Source: Trachythela sp. YZ-2020 (Eukaryota > Cnidaria > Anthozoa > Malacalcyonacea > Clavulariidae). Taken from it: a stretch of DNA of 64,000 bases. Both the position numbers and the translations under genes were made by a program. The notes under the pieces were generated by a model. It did not search any database, was not told where the DNA came from, and was given only the letters and a program-made list of their open reading frames with translations. The stretch spans positions 310,001-374,000 of the forward strand of contig JADLSH010000036.1 of NCBI GenBank assembly GCA_016169945.1, written 5' to 3'. Below, piece by piece: positions 23,150 through 36,231 of the stretch (position 1 is the first letter of the stretch; every line of letters begins with the position of its first letter).

Positions 23150-23220
23150 TCCATTAGCTTGCAATGCCCCTACTTTTGTATTCTACTCTGTATCCAATCT
23201 TTTGATGGTTAATGCTTTGA
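23150..23220 (+). repeat. Partial second copy of the CCATTAGC repeat
   Basis: CCATTAGCTTGCAATGCCCC ... TTTTGTATTCTACTCTGT parallels the start of the repeat at 22080. Only a fragment is present. Confidence 0.5.
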
Positions 23221-24076
23221 GCAGGGTTCATACAAAACTTCAACATGCAGGAAGGTGAAACTGAAAAGAAAATTTAAAGGCCTTAAAAGTCCTTGACTAT
23301 ATAAGAAGGAGCTTGAATGTCCTTGAAGTGTCCACATTTGGCATGAGTGTTGGACAGCACTGCTAAGTGCTGTGTACTGCTGCCAGCTGAATAGGGTATG
23401 TCAACTCTTTTTTACAGTGAAATTGATTATAAAGTATTTTTATTTTTTCAATAGGTTGGTGATAATGCTGCAGAGGTGACCAAGCAGACGAAAGCTAGTA
23501 TATGTCCCCATTCATTGACTTAGGTGGCAGTATCAATGAGCCTGAGGAATAGATGCTTGGAAGCAGTTCAATCACTGTTGTGCCTGTACTATGCATGCAA
23601 CATCCAATAACCAAAGGAATGTGCGAACACTTATATTTTTCTTTAAAGGAACATTCTGAAAGTGTTTGATAGTCAAAATGTTCCAACGAAAGTTTTAATT
23701 TTAATGTCAGAACTCAGTAAAATTTAGGTAGTTAGGCTTGATTATATGTTAATCCAAGTTTTTGGGATAGATTTTTTAACTATTGATATTTTTGACTCTT
23801 GATATATGTATTATTTCAGATTTGTGATTATTTGTTAGGTATTACATTATTTCCAATCACAATTTGTTTATCTTCTAATTTATTCAAGCATGTAAAGGCC
23901 ATTAATTTTCCACATCAAACGTATGGTAACGTACTGTAGCATTTTCTTTATGTTCAAGTCATTAGATCTAGAAAAGTGCTCAGGAAAAATGTTTTGACAT
24001 GATGCGCTATGTTTTGACATGATGCGTGTGCAGTGGTAAACCGCCTTAATATATACTAATTTGTTAGAAATTCTAT

Positions 24077-24560
24077 ACTTTGAGGTGCAGGTTTACACCA
24101 ACTTGGTGTCTTTTACAGCCAAAAAACCTTTACGCTAACTTGGTGCAAACAAACGCTTGCTACTGTAATTTTATTCTTTGAAGTGTGAATTTACACCATC
24201 TTGGCGTCCAATTGGAGGCAAAACATTTGCGCTCTCTTGGTGTTAAGTAACACTTGCTAGTGTAAATTTATACTCTGAAGAGTAAAATTACACCAATTTG
24301 GTGTAGAAATGAAGGCAAACAATTTACACGATATTGGTGTTAAGAAACACTTGCTAGTGTAATTTTATACTTTGGAGAGTAAATGTACACCAATTTGGTG
24401 TACAAATGAAGGCAAACAATTTTCACCAAATTCGGGTAAATAAACACTTCTTGGTGTATAAAAGCACTTCATGCCAGTGCTAGTTTGCACCCAATTTTGG
24501 TGTTTTTTACACTTGTTTGGTGTTCGAATGGTGGCAAAGATTTACACCGATTTTGGTGGT
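24077..24560 (+). repeat. ~97-bp-period tandem array with palindromic ACACCAATTTGGTGT boxes
   Basis: About four full diverged units starting near 24077, 24175, 24271 and 24368, plus a more scrambled end. Each has a palindromic box (TTACACCAATTTGGTGTA or a variant), then a GGCAAA(C)A block, a second TTGGTGTTAAG box and ACTTGCTAGTGTAA. It is non-coding: frames are interrupted. Confidence 0.8.
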
Positions 24561-27500
24561 GGGTGAACCCTTGTTTTCTTCGACCATAATGCTGTGGGAA
24601 AAATAATCAAACTGAAGATTGCGCTAGATAGTTTTGATCTCTTTTATTTGCTTTATATATCGAGAGTGGAAGGTTTTATGCATATCTGCGAGGTAAATTT
24701 TGGATCTTATATTTTTGCGTTGTTTGATTGAAGTGAAGGTCAGAAGTTTTTGTACCCAGTGAGAAAAGTTTTCGGTAATGGAACGAAATGTCGTGAGCTT
24801 CAACATATTATTATAGGTTTGCACAACCATAAAGACGTTAAACGGAAGAAAATATATATGCGTATACGCAAGCTTAGCAGAAGTATTTGTCACCTGAATT
24901 GCCATGGAAAAGAAAGACACCAGCTTCACACCTGTTTTAAAGTTTTTGCCAAATGAGCCGAAGCTCTGTTGAGAGCTTCAAAATCGGAAGACATATTCCC
25001 AGCTGAGCTAGCATCATGCATGAAAAGGAGTTTTACATCGGGGATATAAAAGAAGATTCCTTATCCCGCAACTAGAAATACTCAAAGTAACTACAATGTT
25101 TTTCTGAAGCCCTAAGCGCCGTGAAAAGCGTGGACAAGAACGCGAGGCAATTCATCAGTGAAGTTATCACCATCTGCAAACTTGTATAGGTTAATTCAAA
25201 AACCAGCGCAACTGGCGAGGGATCTTTCTCTACCGCATGGCACAACGAATAAAAACCTGGCTTACGGAAAATATATCGCAGAAGATATGCAACCATCTGC
25301 CAATGCTGAATGGTCATAAATACAAAGTGCATTGTACGGCTGGTGGACAGGATAAATTTGTTCGCATCAAGGAACTACATATAAGTACATTTGCGGATGA
25401 ATATCTCTGCTATGTCTAAAGCTTATTGTTTACTTAACTCCAACAGGGAATCGTCGGACTTTAATTTGACGCAATTTTCACGTCGTTTTATCAATACAAA
25501 TGTTTTAGGTATTGCGTTAGCCACTTTAGTTATCGTATTTTCTGTCTTGACGGTAAATACTGATTCATCGCATAGGTTTGGTAGTCAGAAGTGGCGTGGC
25601 CTGCAAAACGGAGGTAGGGGGAACAATTTATGACTACATCAAGAAATGTTTGAGTGACCGATGCGGCTAGCGATCGCCGAAGGTGTTAATTTACTCTGGG
25701 ATGTCCTGAGGGCTCTTAAAGTCCAGAGAGGTTGCAAGCTGCTGTAATATTGTGCACACGCCCCCAACATCTCTCACCAAATTTAAACATATCTCGAAGA
25801 TGATACTGAAGGAGAGTGGCTGGAGAATCGTCCCATCAAGCTCCTCGATGGCTCCGGCACTGTTGGTCAGCTGCGTTTTGTTCGAGAAAATATTTGCAAT
25901 GGATTTTGTTGACAATATTCTTAAATGTCTCTATTATTCAGCATTCGTTACTAGTGCCACCGCGCCCTGTAAAATCTTTAGTCTCCCAAGAGCCAGAAAG
26001 CGGTCCCTTTGCCGAGCACGCTTTCACACTCTCTTGTAATTGTATCAAATTGCTATTTTAGCATCTATTGTAAATTGGTCATGAAAAACCGGTTGGGATA
26101 TATAGCTAATAGATTCTGTATGTATGTATGTGTATTCATGTATGCAATAGTAACAAAATTCTTGAATGTTTTATATAGATATCAATGAATGCTTATCATC
26201 CCCCTGTAATCTTACAGTTTCTTACCCTTGCAACAACACCTTAGGTTCCTACAGGTGTATGTGTAAGAAAGGGTTCACTTTTAATGGAGCGAGATGTGTT
26301 GGTATGTATTCTCGTATGTTATTTGCATGGTAACTAATTATCCTTTATCTCCCACCTTCTTAACATTTGTACTCATCCTCACAGCCTTGCTTTCTCTTTG
26401 TGTCGACATTTCTTTCTAAGGTATATGACACAGCGTGGTGCTGTAAGAATAATCTAACCCATGTACGCGAAAACGACGTATATATATTATTCGAATGCTA
26501 TTCTCTGGTATAATACCTGCATGGTATTAATAAAACAGTTTATTATGTTTCAAATTTGCAATATCTAGCTGGAAATACGAGTAACTATTCTAGTATATAT
26601 ATAACGCGAAGTTTTCTGAACTTATAGCTCCTGACATAAAATCAGTATGTACTAGTTATAGAAATATTTGTTTACCTAGGTTTGTTAGAGATATAGCTAT
26701 TTCAATGGGACGTCTCCGTTATTCTATGTTCCTTTATATTTTCCTATAATCAATTTTAAAGTTCACGAGCATATATTTCAGTGGTATTGTATATTGCTTT
26801 GTAGATGCAATTCTGCACCATATTCCTGCACAAATTAATTTTTCGACACGTCTTGTCTTAAATATTTATCGGTGTGCGGGAAATCTAGAAATGTAAATAG
26901 TAAATAGAGTAACTGCATTCAAATGAGTATACTAATGTATAGAATTTCAGAGTCCAGTTCATAACTAAGCATGATAAAGCTGTTCCCTACCATTTGTTAA
27001 CTTATAACTACTGTATTCTTATCTACCTGAAATTATCCTTTCACAACCTGGAATATATTGAATGCATTGAATGCGGGAATTTTTAAGGAATGTTCTATTT
27101 TTCGCGAGTCGCGGAAGGAAAAAAAGGCGGGTATCAAATTTGGCTTTGGCAAAATAATGGCGTGAATTACAGGACATTGGCAACGAAAATGTTTATTGGC
27201 TTATTTAATCTTACTGGACCACCTAACTATGAGAATGTTACTATTTTTTTCTGTAACATTTTTGTTTGCGAGTAAAGTGCAAGTAAAATGTGATAAATTT
27301 GCTCATCGGCCGCCATCTTGGATCAAATCCTCAAAAAATTATCTTTGGGGTCAATGACCTTTGTGACGTCTTAGATGGGTTCGCATCAAAACAACATAAG
27401 GATCTATATTGCGTGAAGGTTTTGGTAACTAAAAATATGTCGTTTTTGCGCGTTATAATGAACAAAAATTCTCACAACCAGGCAGGAGAACTAAGAAAAT

Positions 27501-30412
27501 GCTACACTATCGGGTAAAGCCATATTAAGCGTGTGAGAAGGAAAGGAATGGCGAATTTTACAACTTGAGTGGTTTAATTGTGTCACGCGTTTGTGAATGT
27601 TGGGGTACTATTGAAGCTATAGTATTTACTATTATACTATAGCATTTTGTGTCAATTGAAATTTAACGAGAAACGTAAATGGTCATACACTCTGGAAAAG
27701 GTTTCAGGAACCATCTGTTGTTGTAGGATACATTCTTTAAAGGAAGACACGAGAAGAGATATTTGAAATGTTATATTAACTCGAGACACCGACAAAGGTT
27801 GAACGAATTGTCAACCAGCGATTTTGAGCACCTTGACCTTATCTGGAGCTAAGCTAAAGCCTTGAATGTTACTGAAAATAAATGTGGAGCAGAATTATTG
27901 GATACAAGTAATATTCTTTTGAAAACAATCTATATTCAAGTTCTAATGATTATTAAAGAATAGTTATTCACGCGATTCATATGATTATGAAGTTTTGAGC
28001 TTCTATTGTTTTGACGGGAAATATGAAGCTGTCAATATAGTACATTATTTAGTATATCTAGCTAGTTTATAGAAAAAAGCCGGACTATAGCTATTCTCTG
28101 GCTTAAATTCAGTTTCATATGTGTGGCTAAATAGTTTGGTGAATTATACATGATGAAACTGGTAAAAATATTGCCGAAAATGTAGCGATTCCCATTAGAG
28201 TAATTCAGTAACCATAGTTCTTAATTGCGTCAATACACAATATCAATTATAGAAGTGAGAACTCTAATATTTTTAGATCTTTTAGTTCTTTTGTTATATT
28301 CTTTTTTACGAAAAGTCAAGACGCGCATTTTTTTCAATTTTAAAGAAATATTGGGCAGGGAATAACTGATCATTAAAATAGAAATTAATAATTTAATGCG
28401 TTGCCGCACTGAAGACTTGCTATTAACTGACATATCGGTATTCTCTTCGCTTTTCAAAATGACTGTAGTTGTATTAATCTTGTTTTATTTCAATAATCGT
28501 GGGTAACTTAAATTTGCACTACAAGCGATGAAGCGATATACTCTAGAACAATCAATAATATACCTTGAATACGAATACAGCATGCTATTTGGAGTTTGTT
28601 TTATGTAATAGCGCTTCTTTATACTACACTGTCCAACTGCATTGAAAGTATAAAAGGAGTAGTTCAAATCTCAATGATGAACTATCCAAATTTTTAGGCC
28701 TTTATTCTTGTGTATTTTGAATGTATATATAATTGCGCCAGCTACTTAGGATTAATAGTTAGTATTAGTATAGACTACATTGTGACAATTTTATTTACTG
28801 TTGTATTTTAAATAATAATTGGAACTGGTAACTGAACGTGCTGATAGAGACAATAATAGCATAACATTGCATAAGGATTTCCTATGTGATATTCGAATTT
28901 ATGCGTCTATTTTACACGGAATTGGAAGAAATAGTATCAAAAGTAGTGGCACAAACATGTTACACACTTGTTAAAACCTTTCTGCCGTCTATTTTGCCGC
29001 AACGTTTACCGCGTGTGGTAATACACTGTAGAGTTTATATTAGAGAAATTGTGTCAACCCATCTAATGACGTCATTTAATATATTCATGCATAAATTAGC
29101 ATACGCCGTTTTTTTTCAAAATGGCGGACGACTGTTGAACTTTGTCACAAATTTTCTCAACAACTAAATGCGATGGACAAGGGAAAGTATGAAATTAAGT
29201 ATTCCGTAGGCATGCTCTATAAATATAAGGAATAAAAATTTTCGTTGTCAATGTCCTTTAAACCAATTATATATATTTATATTCTTAAACTCTGGTCACC
29301 CCAAAGACTCATTGTAGCCTATGTTTCCATCCCGCAAGGGTGCACGAGACATGCTAGGAGAGACAAAATGCCCTAGGGGTAAAAACCCCGATAGAGCGCT
29401 GCCCTCAGGGTACCGACCCCTTTACGACATTACCTCATCCAACGGGTGATAATCCCCTTGGACACGGTTCGATTCGACTGATCATATTTCCATTAAATAA
29501 CCTGAGTCTATATGGGCTGAAGTTGACCATTGGGAATATTTCAACCCCACAAATACACAGAATGTGTATTCCCTATAGACGAAGGGACCCATCTCCAACA
29601 AAGCTGTGATCATATAGAAAACAGCTTGTGCCAGATGATAGTAAGACTTCTGTTTGACCATTAGCATCCCTCATACTACAGCTAGAATGTCAGGGAGGCA
29701 GGAAAAACCTGCGATACAGGATACCCAGATGGGACCAAGACAAACAGCAGCTTCCCTCAAAGCTTCTATCTCAAAAGTTCACAGTTGGAGTGTTGGTAAC
29801 ACGACAAACAGAGCTGACTATAACAGCATAATTTCCTTTTTAATTTATTTATATTTATTCTCTATTTTAATATACACCTAATCATCTTTTTCTATTCACT
29901 TTGCCCTGCTTGTGTTGGGATGAAGTACTCTTGTGTTTATGACAAGCGACATCCCTACTCACATTGTACTGAACATACCTAACATTGTACTGAACATATA
30001 ATGGTTGTCAGGGGTCGCGACCCCATGACGTACCTGACCAAGAACACACTTGGGCAATCCCTAGCCTGACCAAAAGGGCATTGACGCCCAATTGGACGGT
30101 CCTTAACCTAACCAAGGTCCACAGAACCGCTTGAACAGTCCCTAATATTTCAATATATATTTCTATGTGACGTAGCTAGAGTCTCTGGGTCTGAAGCTTT
30201 CATCTTGGAATACTTCTTCCCCAAAAAATACTGATTGTTTATTCCCCATAAACGAACTGCCTCAATAGTATATAGAATATGATTCAATATGATATTCTAA
30301 CAAGCAAATATATACTTGCGTTTGGCATGGTTTTAATTGATCAACATTTTTTGGAAACTTGCTTTCTAAAGTTTGATATAGATTAGCTTAAAAATTTATT
30401 TCCTAAGTTGAT
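24561..30412. other. 5.9-kb stretch without supported genes
   Basis: Only short ORFs (under 105 codons) without motifs, plus TATG-type microsatellite at 26115-26145. Two weakly similar direct segments at about 29390-29640 and 29990-30290 (shared CCC-TATAGACGAA / CCCATAAACGAAC and nearby motifs) may be decayed copies of one repeat. Confidence 0.45.
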
Positions 30413-31353
30413 GACAATAGACAATTTGCATGTTAGCAAAGCATCATGGGAAAAATGGTAACCTTCACTTGCGCGCGAAATGGCCGCCGTGGAGCGAGCA
30501 TTTTGCATGTGAGAAATATCGCTTAATTTTAACACTTTTTTCGTAGCGTTTGAAAATTTTAAAATAAGGAACGTCTTTGTAATGCTATATAAAGTTTGTT
30601 TTGACTCAAGTACAGCGAAATCGAACCAAAAATGGACGAGAAAATTCCTGTAGAAGAACCGAAGAGCGAACAATGTGCTCATAAATACGTTCCGAGAGGA
30701 AGGTTCTTCCCAACATTTTAAGGTGAGTACGCTTAGTAAACATCGGACCGCTTACCATTTTGACCTACAAATATGTGCGTGTTGTTTCTCGATGTATATC
30801 TTGTATTTTGACAACGATCGAGTGTTTCCTGCGGATTTTTTCGCTTGTTGAAATCGACTAATTCATGACAAAATGTCTGTCGATCGTTCGATCAGCATGG
30901 CGCTCAAACACAATGTTTTTAAAGAGACCTTAAAATGTTTTGGCGCGAACTAAAAGCAGTTCAAACCGGTTTTTTCTGCCCCGGCTCCGTTACTTTGTAA
31001 AAACGCCAAAGAGAAAGCATTTTGCCTCTGTTGTCGCCTATTTTTCTGCTTCCTTTGTTGTGGTCGGTTTATTTCCTGTCAAAATAAACAAGTAGGTTTT
31101 TAGTATTAAAATATTAGGCTGTAAATATATTAAATTCGTAGATAAAATTAACGTCGGGAAAACTGTTTTAAATTTGCATAGGTAGTAGAATATAATATAG
31201 TCAATTTTTAACATTTAGTTATTTCTTCAGGCTGGCCGTAAGGATTAAATTTGTAAATAGTAAAATACATAATTAAGGTATAGGTTTAAATAATATAAAT
31301 TTTTTGATGGATATTGAGCCGGGAACTTCATCGGTGGGCGGTGGCAGATAAAA
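30413..31353 (+). repeat. Left TIR of the ISL2EU-type element
   Basis: Inverted copy of 34468-35386, including CCGCCGTGGAGCGAGCATTTT, CGTTCCGAGAGGAAGGTTCTT-type blocks and the start-codon region. A segment around 30925-30960 (GACCTTAAAATGTTTTGGCG) is absent from the right copy. It must contain the promoter for the transposase. Confidence 0.85.
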
Positions 31354-32765
31354 GCGAGACAGAAGCTGCATGTTCTGAAAGAAAATATAAAGGAGGTGGA
31401 ACAACTTGCTGTATTCCAGCATGTAGTACCAACACTAAAAGAAATCCTGAACTCTCATTTTACCAAATTCCAACTGACAAAAAGCTCAGAAAGATGTGGT
31501 TGCATTGGATTGGACTAGCTAATTTTACACCAAACAACCATCACAGAGTTTGCTCAAAGCACTTTGTGGGTGGCAAGAAAACATGTCTTCACAATGTTCC
31601 AACTATAGTGCAAAAACTATTACTGCTCACTCAACCGAAACCCAGAACAACATCTAAATGGAGAAATAGAAACAACACAATTGAAGAGAGTCATGAGATA
31701 GAAGATAAGCCAACAACTAGAGAGGACAGAATTTCAGAACTTGAACAGCTGGTTGAAAACCTTCAGCAGAAAGATAAAAAACAACAAGAAGAGATATCCG
31801 ATCTAAAGGGAAAAGTCGAACAGTGCGGTTTTTCTATAGACCACATTAAAAATAATGATAGCGATATTGAGTTTTATACTGGCTTTTCTAATTATGGTAC
31901 ATTTAAGGCATTTTATGACTATCTTTGCCCTGCATGTGAAAGGTTACAATATATTGGATCTTGGAATGCTACAAAGCCGACAGAATATCGACAAAAATGT
32001 GGACCAAGGAGGACATTATCACCAGAGGAAGAGTTATTCTTGTGCCTTGTAAGATTTAGATTGGGTTTGCTCGAGAGGGACTTAGCGAACAGGTTTAACA
32101 TATCCGCATCGCAGGTGTCGAGAATTTGGGTTACCTGGCTTGATTTTTTATATAGACGTTTACGGTCCATGCCCATTTGGCCTTCTCAAAGTTATGTGAG
32201 AGAAACCTCACCACCAAGTTTCAAGGAGAGTTATCCAAACACAAGGGTCATAATCGACTGCACAGAGTTATTCATTGAAACACCTTCTCAACCAAGAAGC
32301 CAAAGTGCTACCTTTTCAACATACAAAAACCATAACACCGGTAAAGGCTTGATTGGCATTTCCCCAAGAGGAGACTTAACATTTGTTTCAGAACTGTATG
32401 CTGGCAATACATCTGATAAACAACTGACAAATGACTGTGGGATCTTGAAATTATTAGAACCAGGTGATGAAGTGATGGCAGATAGAGGATTTGAAATTGA
32501 GAATGATTTACCACCAGGCGTGTCGTTGAACATACCCCCCTTCCTTGGTGAGCAAGCACAATTTTCGAAAGAGGATGAGATTAAAACTAGGAGAATTGCT
32601 AAATACAGGATACATGTTGAGAGGGCTATCCAAAGAATTAAAAGCTTTCGCATTCTCAAACATGACTTGCAGATATCTATGGCTTCAGACTTAAACAAAA
32701 TTTGGGTTATTTGTTCATATTTGACTTTGTTTTTCAGGCCATTAATTCAACTACATGAAGAATGA
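31307..32765 (+). CDS. THAP-domain DDE transposase (ISL2EU / DDE_Tnp_4)
   Basis: The open frame runs to a stop at 32765 with about 483 codons from 31314. The THAP finger is at about residues 31-100: CCIPAC, F.QIP, KMWLHWIGL, VCSKHF and NVPTIV, a C2CH pattern with the C-terminal VPTI box. A coiled coil (EDRISELEQLVENLQQ) follows at about 135-170, then a helix-turn-helix (LLERDLANRFNISASQVSRI), then the catalytic domain with IIDCTE (~316), MADRGF (~400) and HVERAIQRIK (~440) as the D-D-E residues. The ATG at 31307 shared with the other TIR reads MDIEPGTSSV and then shifts out of frame, because CGGTGGG/CGGTGG is tandemly duplicated at 31331-31343 (7 bp more than the right TIR). So this copy lacks a good in-frame start and may be inactive despite the long open frame. 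Confidence 0.85.
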
Positions 32766-32881
32766 ATTATATGTTACTGTCTATGATAGACTCTAGGCAG
32801 TTCAGTGTTTTTCTGACTTTATTAAGTACAGTTAGTAGTGTGTCTACTATTTAAATTATGTTCAGTGAACATATAATTATG

Positions 32882-34506
32882 TTATAATACAGTAACAGTA
32901 TCTGGCATCAGATAATTAAAATAAAAAGTTGTTAGTTCAGGTAAAGTACTCTTTTTCCATTCAACTTTACTAAAATAAATCCTTTCAACATGAACATCAC
33001 TTACAGTATATACAACAAAATCTGCGAAACACAACTGGCAAATAGCCATAACGCCTTGCACTTGAAAATAATATACATGATTATTTTTTAGACACGGCTT
33101 TCCATTCACTACCTCTAAACAAAATAATTTGTCACTGCATGCATTGATGATACTCATCCCAGATTTTGATGCAGGGAATTTTACCTCCACAGCTCCATAC
33201 ATTGACTCTTCTCTCTTATCCAATATGAGAGCATCTGGACTAGCACCAAGCCATGGCCACATTGGATTGACCACTCAACCACAGGCTGAGCAAAGAGCTA
33301 TACGTGCTCGTTGATCTCATCTTTATATTCATGGTACTGTACCAATGCCTTCTGTTCGTTCTCGATTCCCCATTGACAACTTGTATTCTTTATTTGACTT
33401 GGCTTAGTAATCTTGTTCACAATAGTCTTTGGGTAGATTGTTTTTCTCCTCTTCACTACACAACCAAATAATGATGAAGTCAACTGACATTTTCTCTGTT
33501 TATACCACTCTTCGCACTCATTTTGCTTCCGCGTGTTCTTCTCAATCTCTCTGCATCCCTCATTATTAACAAACAATTTCTCCATAATATGTTTTTCACA
33601 ACTTTCTTTGTCTGGAACACAAGTACAATCTAAATTCTGAGTTAATTTTTTTTAGAATACTAGATCTGACCGCTGTTTGGTTCAGTTTGTCACCCACTTC
33701 CCCTGCCTTCATTATGCGCTGTCTAGATGGTAATTCATTTGCAGTAAACTCACAAGGTTCACAATTGGTGTTGCCTAAGATACCAACCAAATGACAAGTA
33801 CTTCCTGCTTTTTCCAAGCTAGTTTTAAGCTACTCCAAGTCATCCTTTGACACCTTCTCTCTTGTTGAACAGTAGTCCTCCCTCTTCCCTTCTGGCACAG
33901 GGCGTTTACGTCCTTTTTTGTCCTTATCATACGAATCCTGGGGGAAAATCAGGTCCTCGAAAAGCAGGGCTGCTTGTGTTGTGTTCTTTCTAGGGACATA
34001 CCACTGTTGTAATTCCTGGCCCTGGGTGCAGGTTTTATCATCTGGTACATCTGAGAGCCAAGTTCAATATAATCGAGAAGCTGATACAAAGTAGCCGCAA
34101 CATGTTTGCAACAGCCACCAGCACCAGCAGGGCAATAGCATTTTGCATAGGCAATATCTCCTGAATGTTGATCAAGGTGGACATAAACAAGGTACTGTTT
34201 TTTCTTCATTTCTGCATTTACATGGCACCGTACAAGAAAATGGACTGCTTCATTTCCTTTCTTTACATTGGGTTTCACCATAAACTGCCTTGGATAACCA
34301 GCTTTAAATAGTTTGTATCCACTTTTCTTGTGTTTAAATGCCTCGGGAGGCTTGCCATCAGGTGTTTGTTTTGCTTCCAGTACCAAATGGTCTTCCAATT
34401 TTTTGTACGAGAATCCAGGAATAAACTTTAAACTCTTTGTCCAACCATCTCCCAATGCTGCAAAATCTTTATCTGCCACCGATGAAGTTCCCGGCTCAAT
34501 ATCCAT
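32882..34506 (-). pseudogene. YqaJ-type nuclease with SWIM zinc finger, broken
   Basis: The start is ATG at 34506 in the right TIR (MDIEPGTSSVADKDFAALG). The first open segment (to 33949) contains the SWIM finger CYCPAGAGGCCKHVAA at about residue 125. The frame then changes near 33995, meets TAG near 33830, shifts again in an A-run near 33650, and meets another disruption plus TGA near 33275-33300. Later segments hold EEWYKQRKCQLTSSLFG and then PWLGASPDALI...GAVEVKFP, the D and E-x-K catalytic motifs of YqaJ/lambda-exonuclease-like enzymes. In the ISL2EU group this partner protein is thought to help transposition. It converges tail to tail with the transposase, leaving about 115 bp between stops. 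Confidence 0.85.
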
Positions 34507-35386
34507 CAAAAAATTTATATTATTTAAACCTATACCTTAATTATGTATTTTACTATTTACAAATTTAATCCTTAGGGCCTGCCTGAAGATTAAAAAACCT
34601 AATACTATAAATAACTAAATTTTAAAATACATAATACTATATTATATTCTACTACCTATGCAAATTTAAAACGGTTTTCCCGACGTTAATTTTATCTACG
34701 AATTTAATATATTTACAGCCTAATATTTTAATACTAAAAACCTACTTGTTTATTTTGACAGGAAATAAACCGACCACAACAAAGGAAGCAGAAAAATAGG
34801 CGACAACAGAGGCAAAATGCTTTCTCTTTGGCGTTTTTACAAAGTAACGGAGCCGGGGCAGAAAAAATCGGTTTGAACTCTTTAAAAACATTGTGTTTGA
34901 GCGCCATGCTGATCGAACGATCGACAGACATTTTGTCATGAATTAATCGATTTCAACAAGCGAAAAAATCCGCAGGAAACACTCGATCTACATATACTAG
35001 ATATACATCGAGAAACAACACGCACATATTTGTAGGTCAAAATGGTAAGCGGTCCGATGTTTACTAAGCGTACTCACCTTAAAATGTTGGGAAGAACCTT
35101 CCTCTCGGAACGTATTTATGAGCATATTGTTCGCTCCTCGGTTCTTCTACAGGAATTTTCTCGTCCATTTTTGGTTCAATTTCGCTGTACTTGAGTCAAA
35201 ACAAACTTTATAGCATTACAAAGACGTTCCTTATTTTAAAATTTTCAAACGCTACGAAAAAAGTGTTAAAATTAAGCGATATTTCTCAAATGCAAAATGC
35301 TCGCTCCACGGCGGCCATTTCGCGCGCAAGTGAAGGTTACCATTTTTCCCATGATGCTTTGCTAACATGCAAATTGTCTATTGTCC
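34468..35386 (-). repeat. Right TIR of the ISL2EU-type element
   Basis: Mirror of the left TIR, ending CATGCAAATTGTCTATTGTCC. It retains the undisrupted start-codon context (TCATCGGTGGCAGATAAA) that shows the 7-bp duplication in the left copy. Confidence 0.85.
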
Positions 35387-35464
35387 ATAGCAGAGGCATA
35401 AAAGTACTAAAGTATACAACTTGGAACAAATCACATCATAACAATTATTTCTAAAGCGGGTAAT

Positions 35465-36223
35465 CAGGGGCGTACATTCCAAAACAGTTTGGGGGGGTGT
35501 CCATTGTTCAGGGACCGACTTTTTATATTTGTTTGACCACATCAAAACATGAATTACAAGGTAATGTAAAAATATGTGTAGTGCCAGGAGTGTAGAAGGG
35601 TTGTTAAAAAATAGGGTGTCGACTCCCACGAGGCGCCACCATGGTTGGTGCCGACGGGAAAAATTTTGAAAAACTTGAATCTGTAGATCGTCGGAAATGG
35701 CATTTTCAGAGTCTTCTCTACCTCTTTCGTTATAGGCCCTTTCATTAATATATATAAGATTTCAAACACTCTAGTTTTGAATTCAATATTTCGCTGCAAT
35801 TTTCTTTAAATGCAGTTATTTAAAGAAAACGCCCCCCAACCTTCAACATCATAAAGACCCAATTAGAAATTGCATTTTTACAACTGAGTTGACTTTACTC
35901 GAGAATACTGACGTGGAAATAGAACGCAGAATGCGGCAGAGCAAAAGTTAGGAGGTTTTGCGCAGTCGTGTATGGCTATATCATCTTACATTTGAGCATA
36001 TTGCTTTAAGAGGAAAATATATCTCTGGGTTTTGCAATGTTGATTTCTTTTATTGACAATTTTTGTATCGTTTATTATACGTTTTTTAGACAGGATGTTT
36101 CGGACCAACTGGGACCGACTTAAGTAGTGTAATTTTACAATTTGGGACCGACTTTTTTGAAAAATTCACAAATGATGGGGGGGTGTCACACCCCCCCCAC
36201 ACCCCCCCTAATGTGCGCCCCTG
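35465..36223. mobile_element. 759-bp hAT-like non-autonomous element
   Basis: Termini CAGGGGCGTACATT and AATGTGCGCCCCTG pair at 13 of 14 positions. CGGGTAAT is duplicated exactly at 35457-35464 and 36224-36231. G-runs and C-runs lie just inside the ends. No transposase; GGGACCGACTT-type motifs recur internally (near 35512, 36112 and 36142). Confidence 0.9.
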
Positions 36224-36231
36224 CGGGTAAT

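Larger units (their letters stand above)
30413..35386 (+). mobile_element. ISL2EU-type DNA transposon, two convergent genes, long TIRs
   Basis: TIRs of about 0.92-0.94 kb (30413-31353 and 34468-35386) with outer end GACAATAGACAATTTGCATG-like. AT flanks both ends (30411-30412, 35387-35388), consistent with a 2-bp TSD, though one terminal G differs between the ends. Between them lie a THAP-DDE transposase (+) and a YqaJ nuclease/SWIM protein (-). This two-gene set is the recorded arrangement of the ISL2EU group. Both start codons lie in the TIRs and share the first codons (MDIEPGTSSV). The transposase frame is long and open but its start is displaced; the YqaJ gene is broken. Confidence 0.85.

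Noticed and set aside
24624..24929. 101-codon minus-strand ORF
   Set aside because: AT-rich, no motif, overlapped by an ORF on the other strand.
29390..30290. Possible tandem SINE-like units (C-rich blocks, GGTTCGATTCG at about 29466)
   Set aside because: Similarity between segments is weak and no Pol III A box is convincing; left as a possible decayed repeat.
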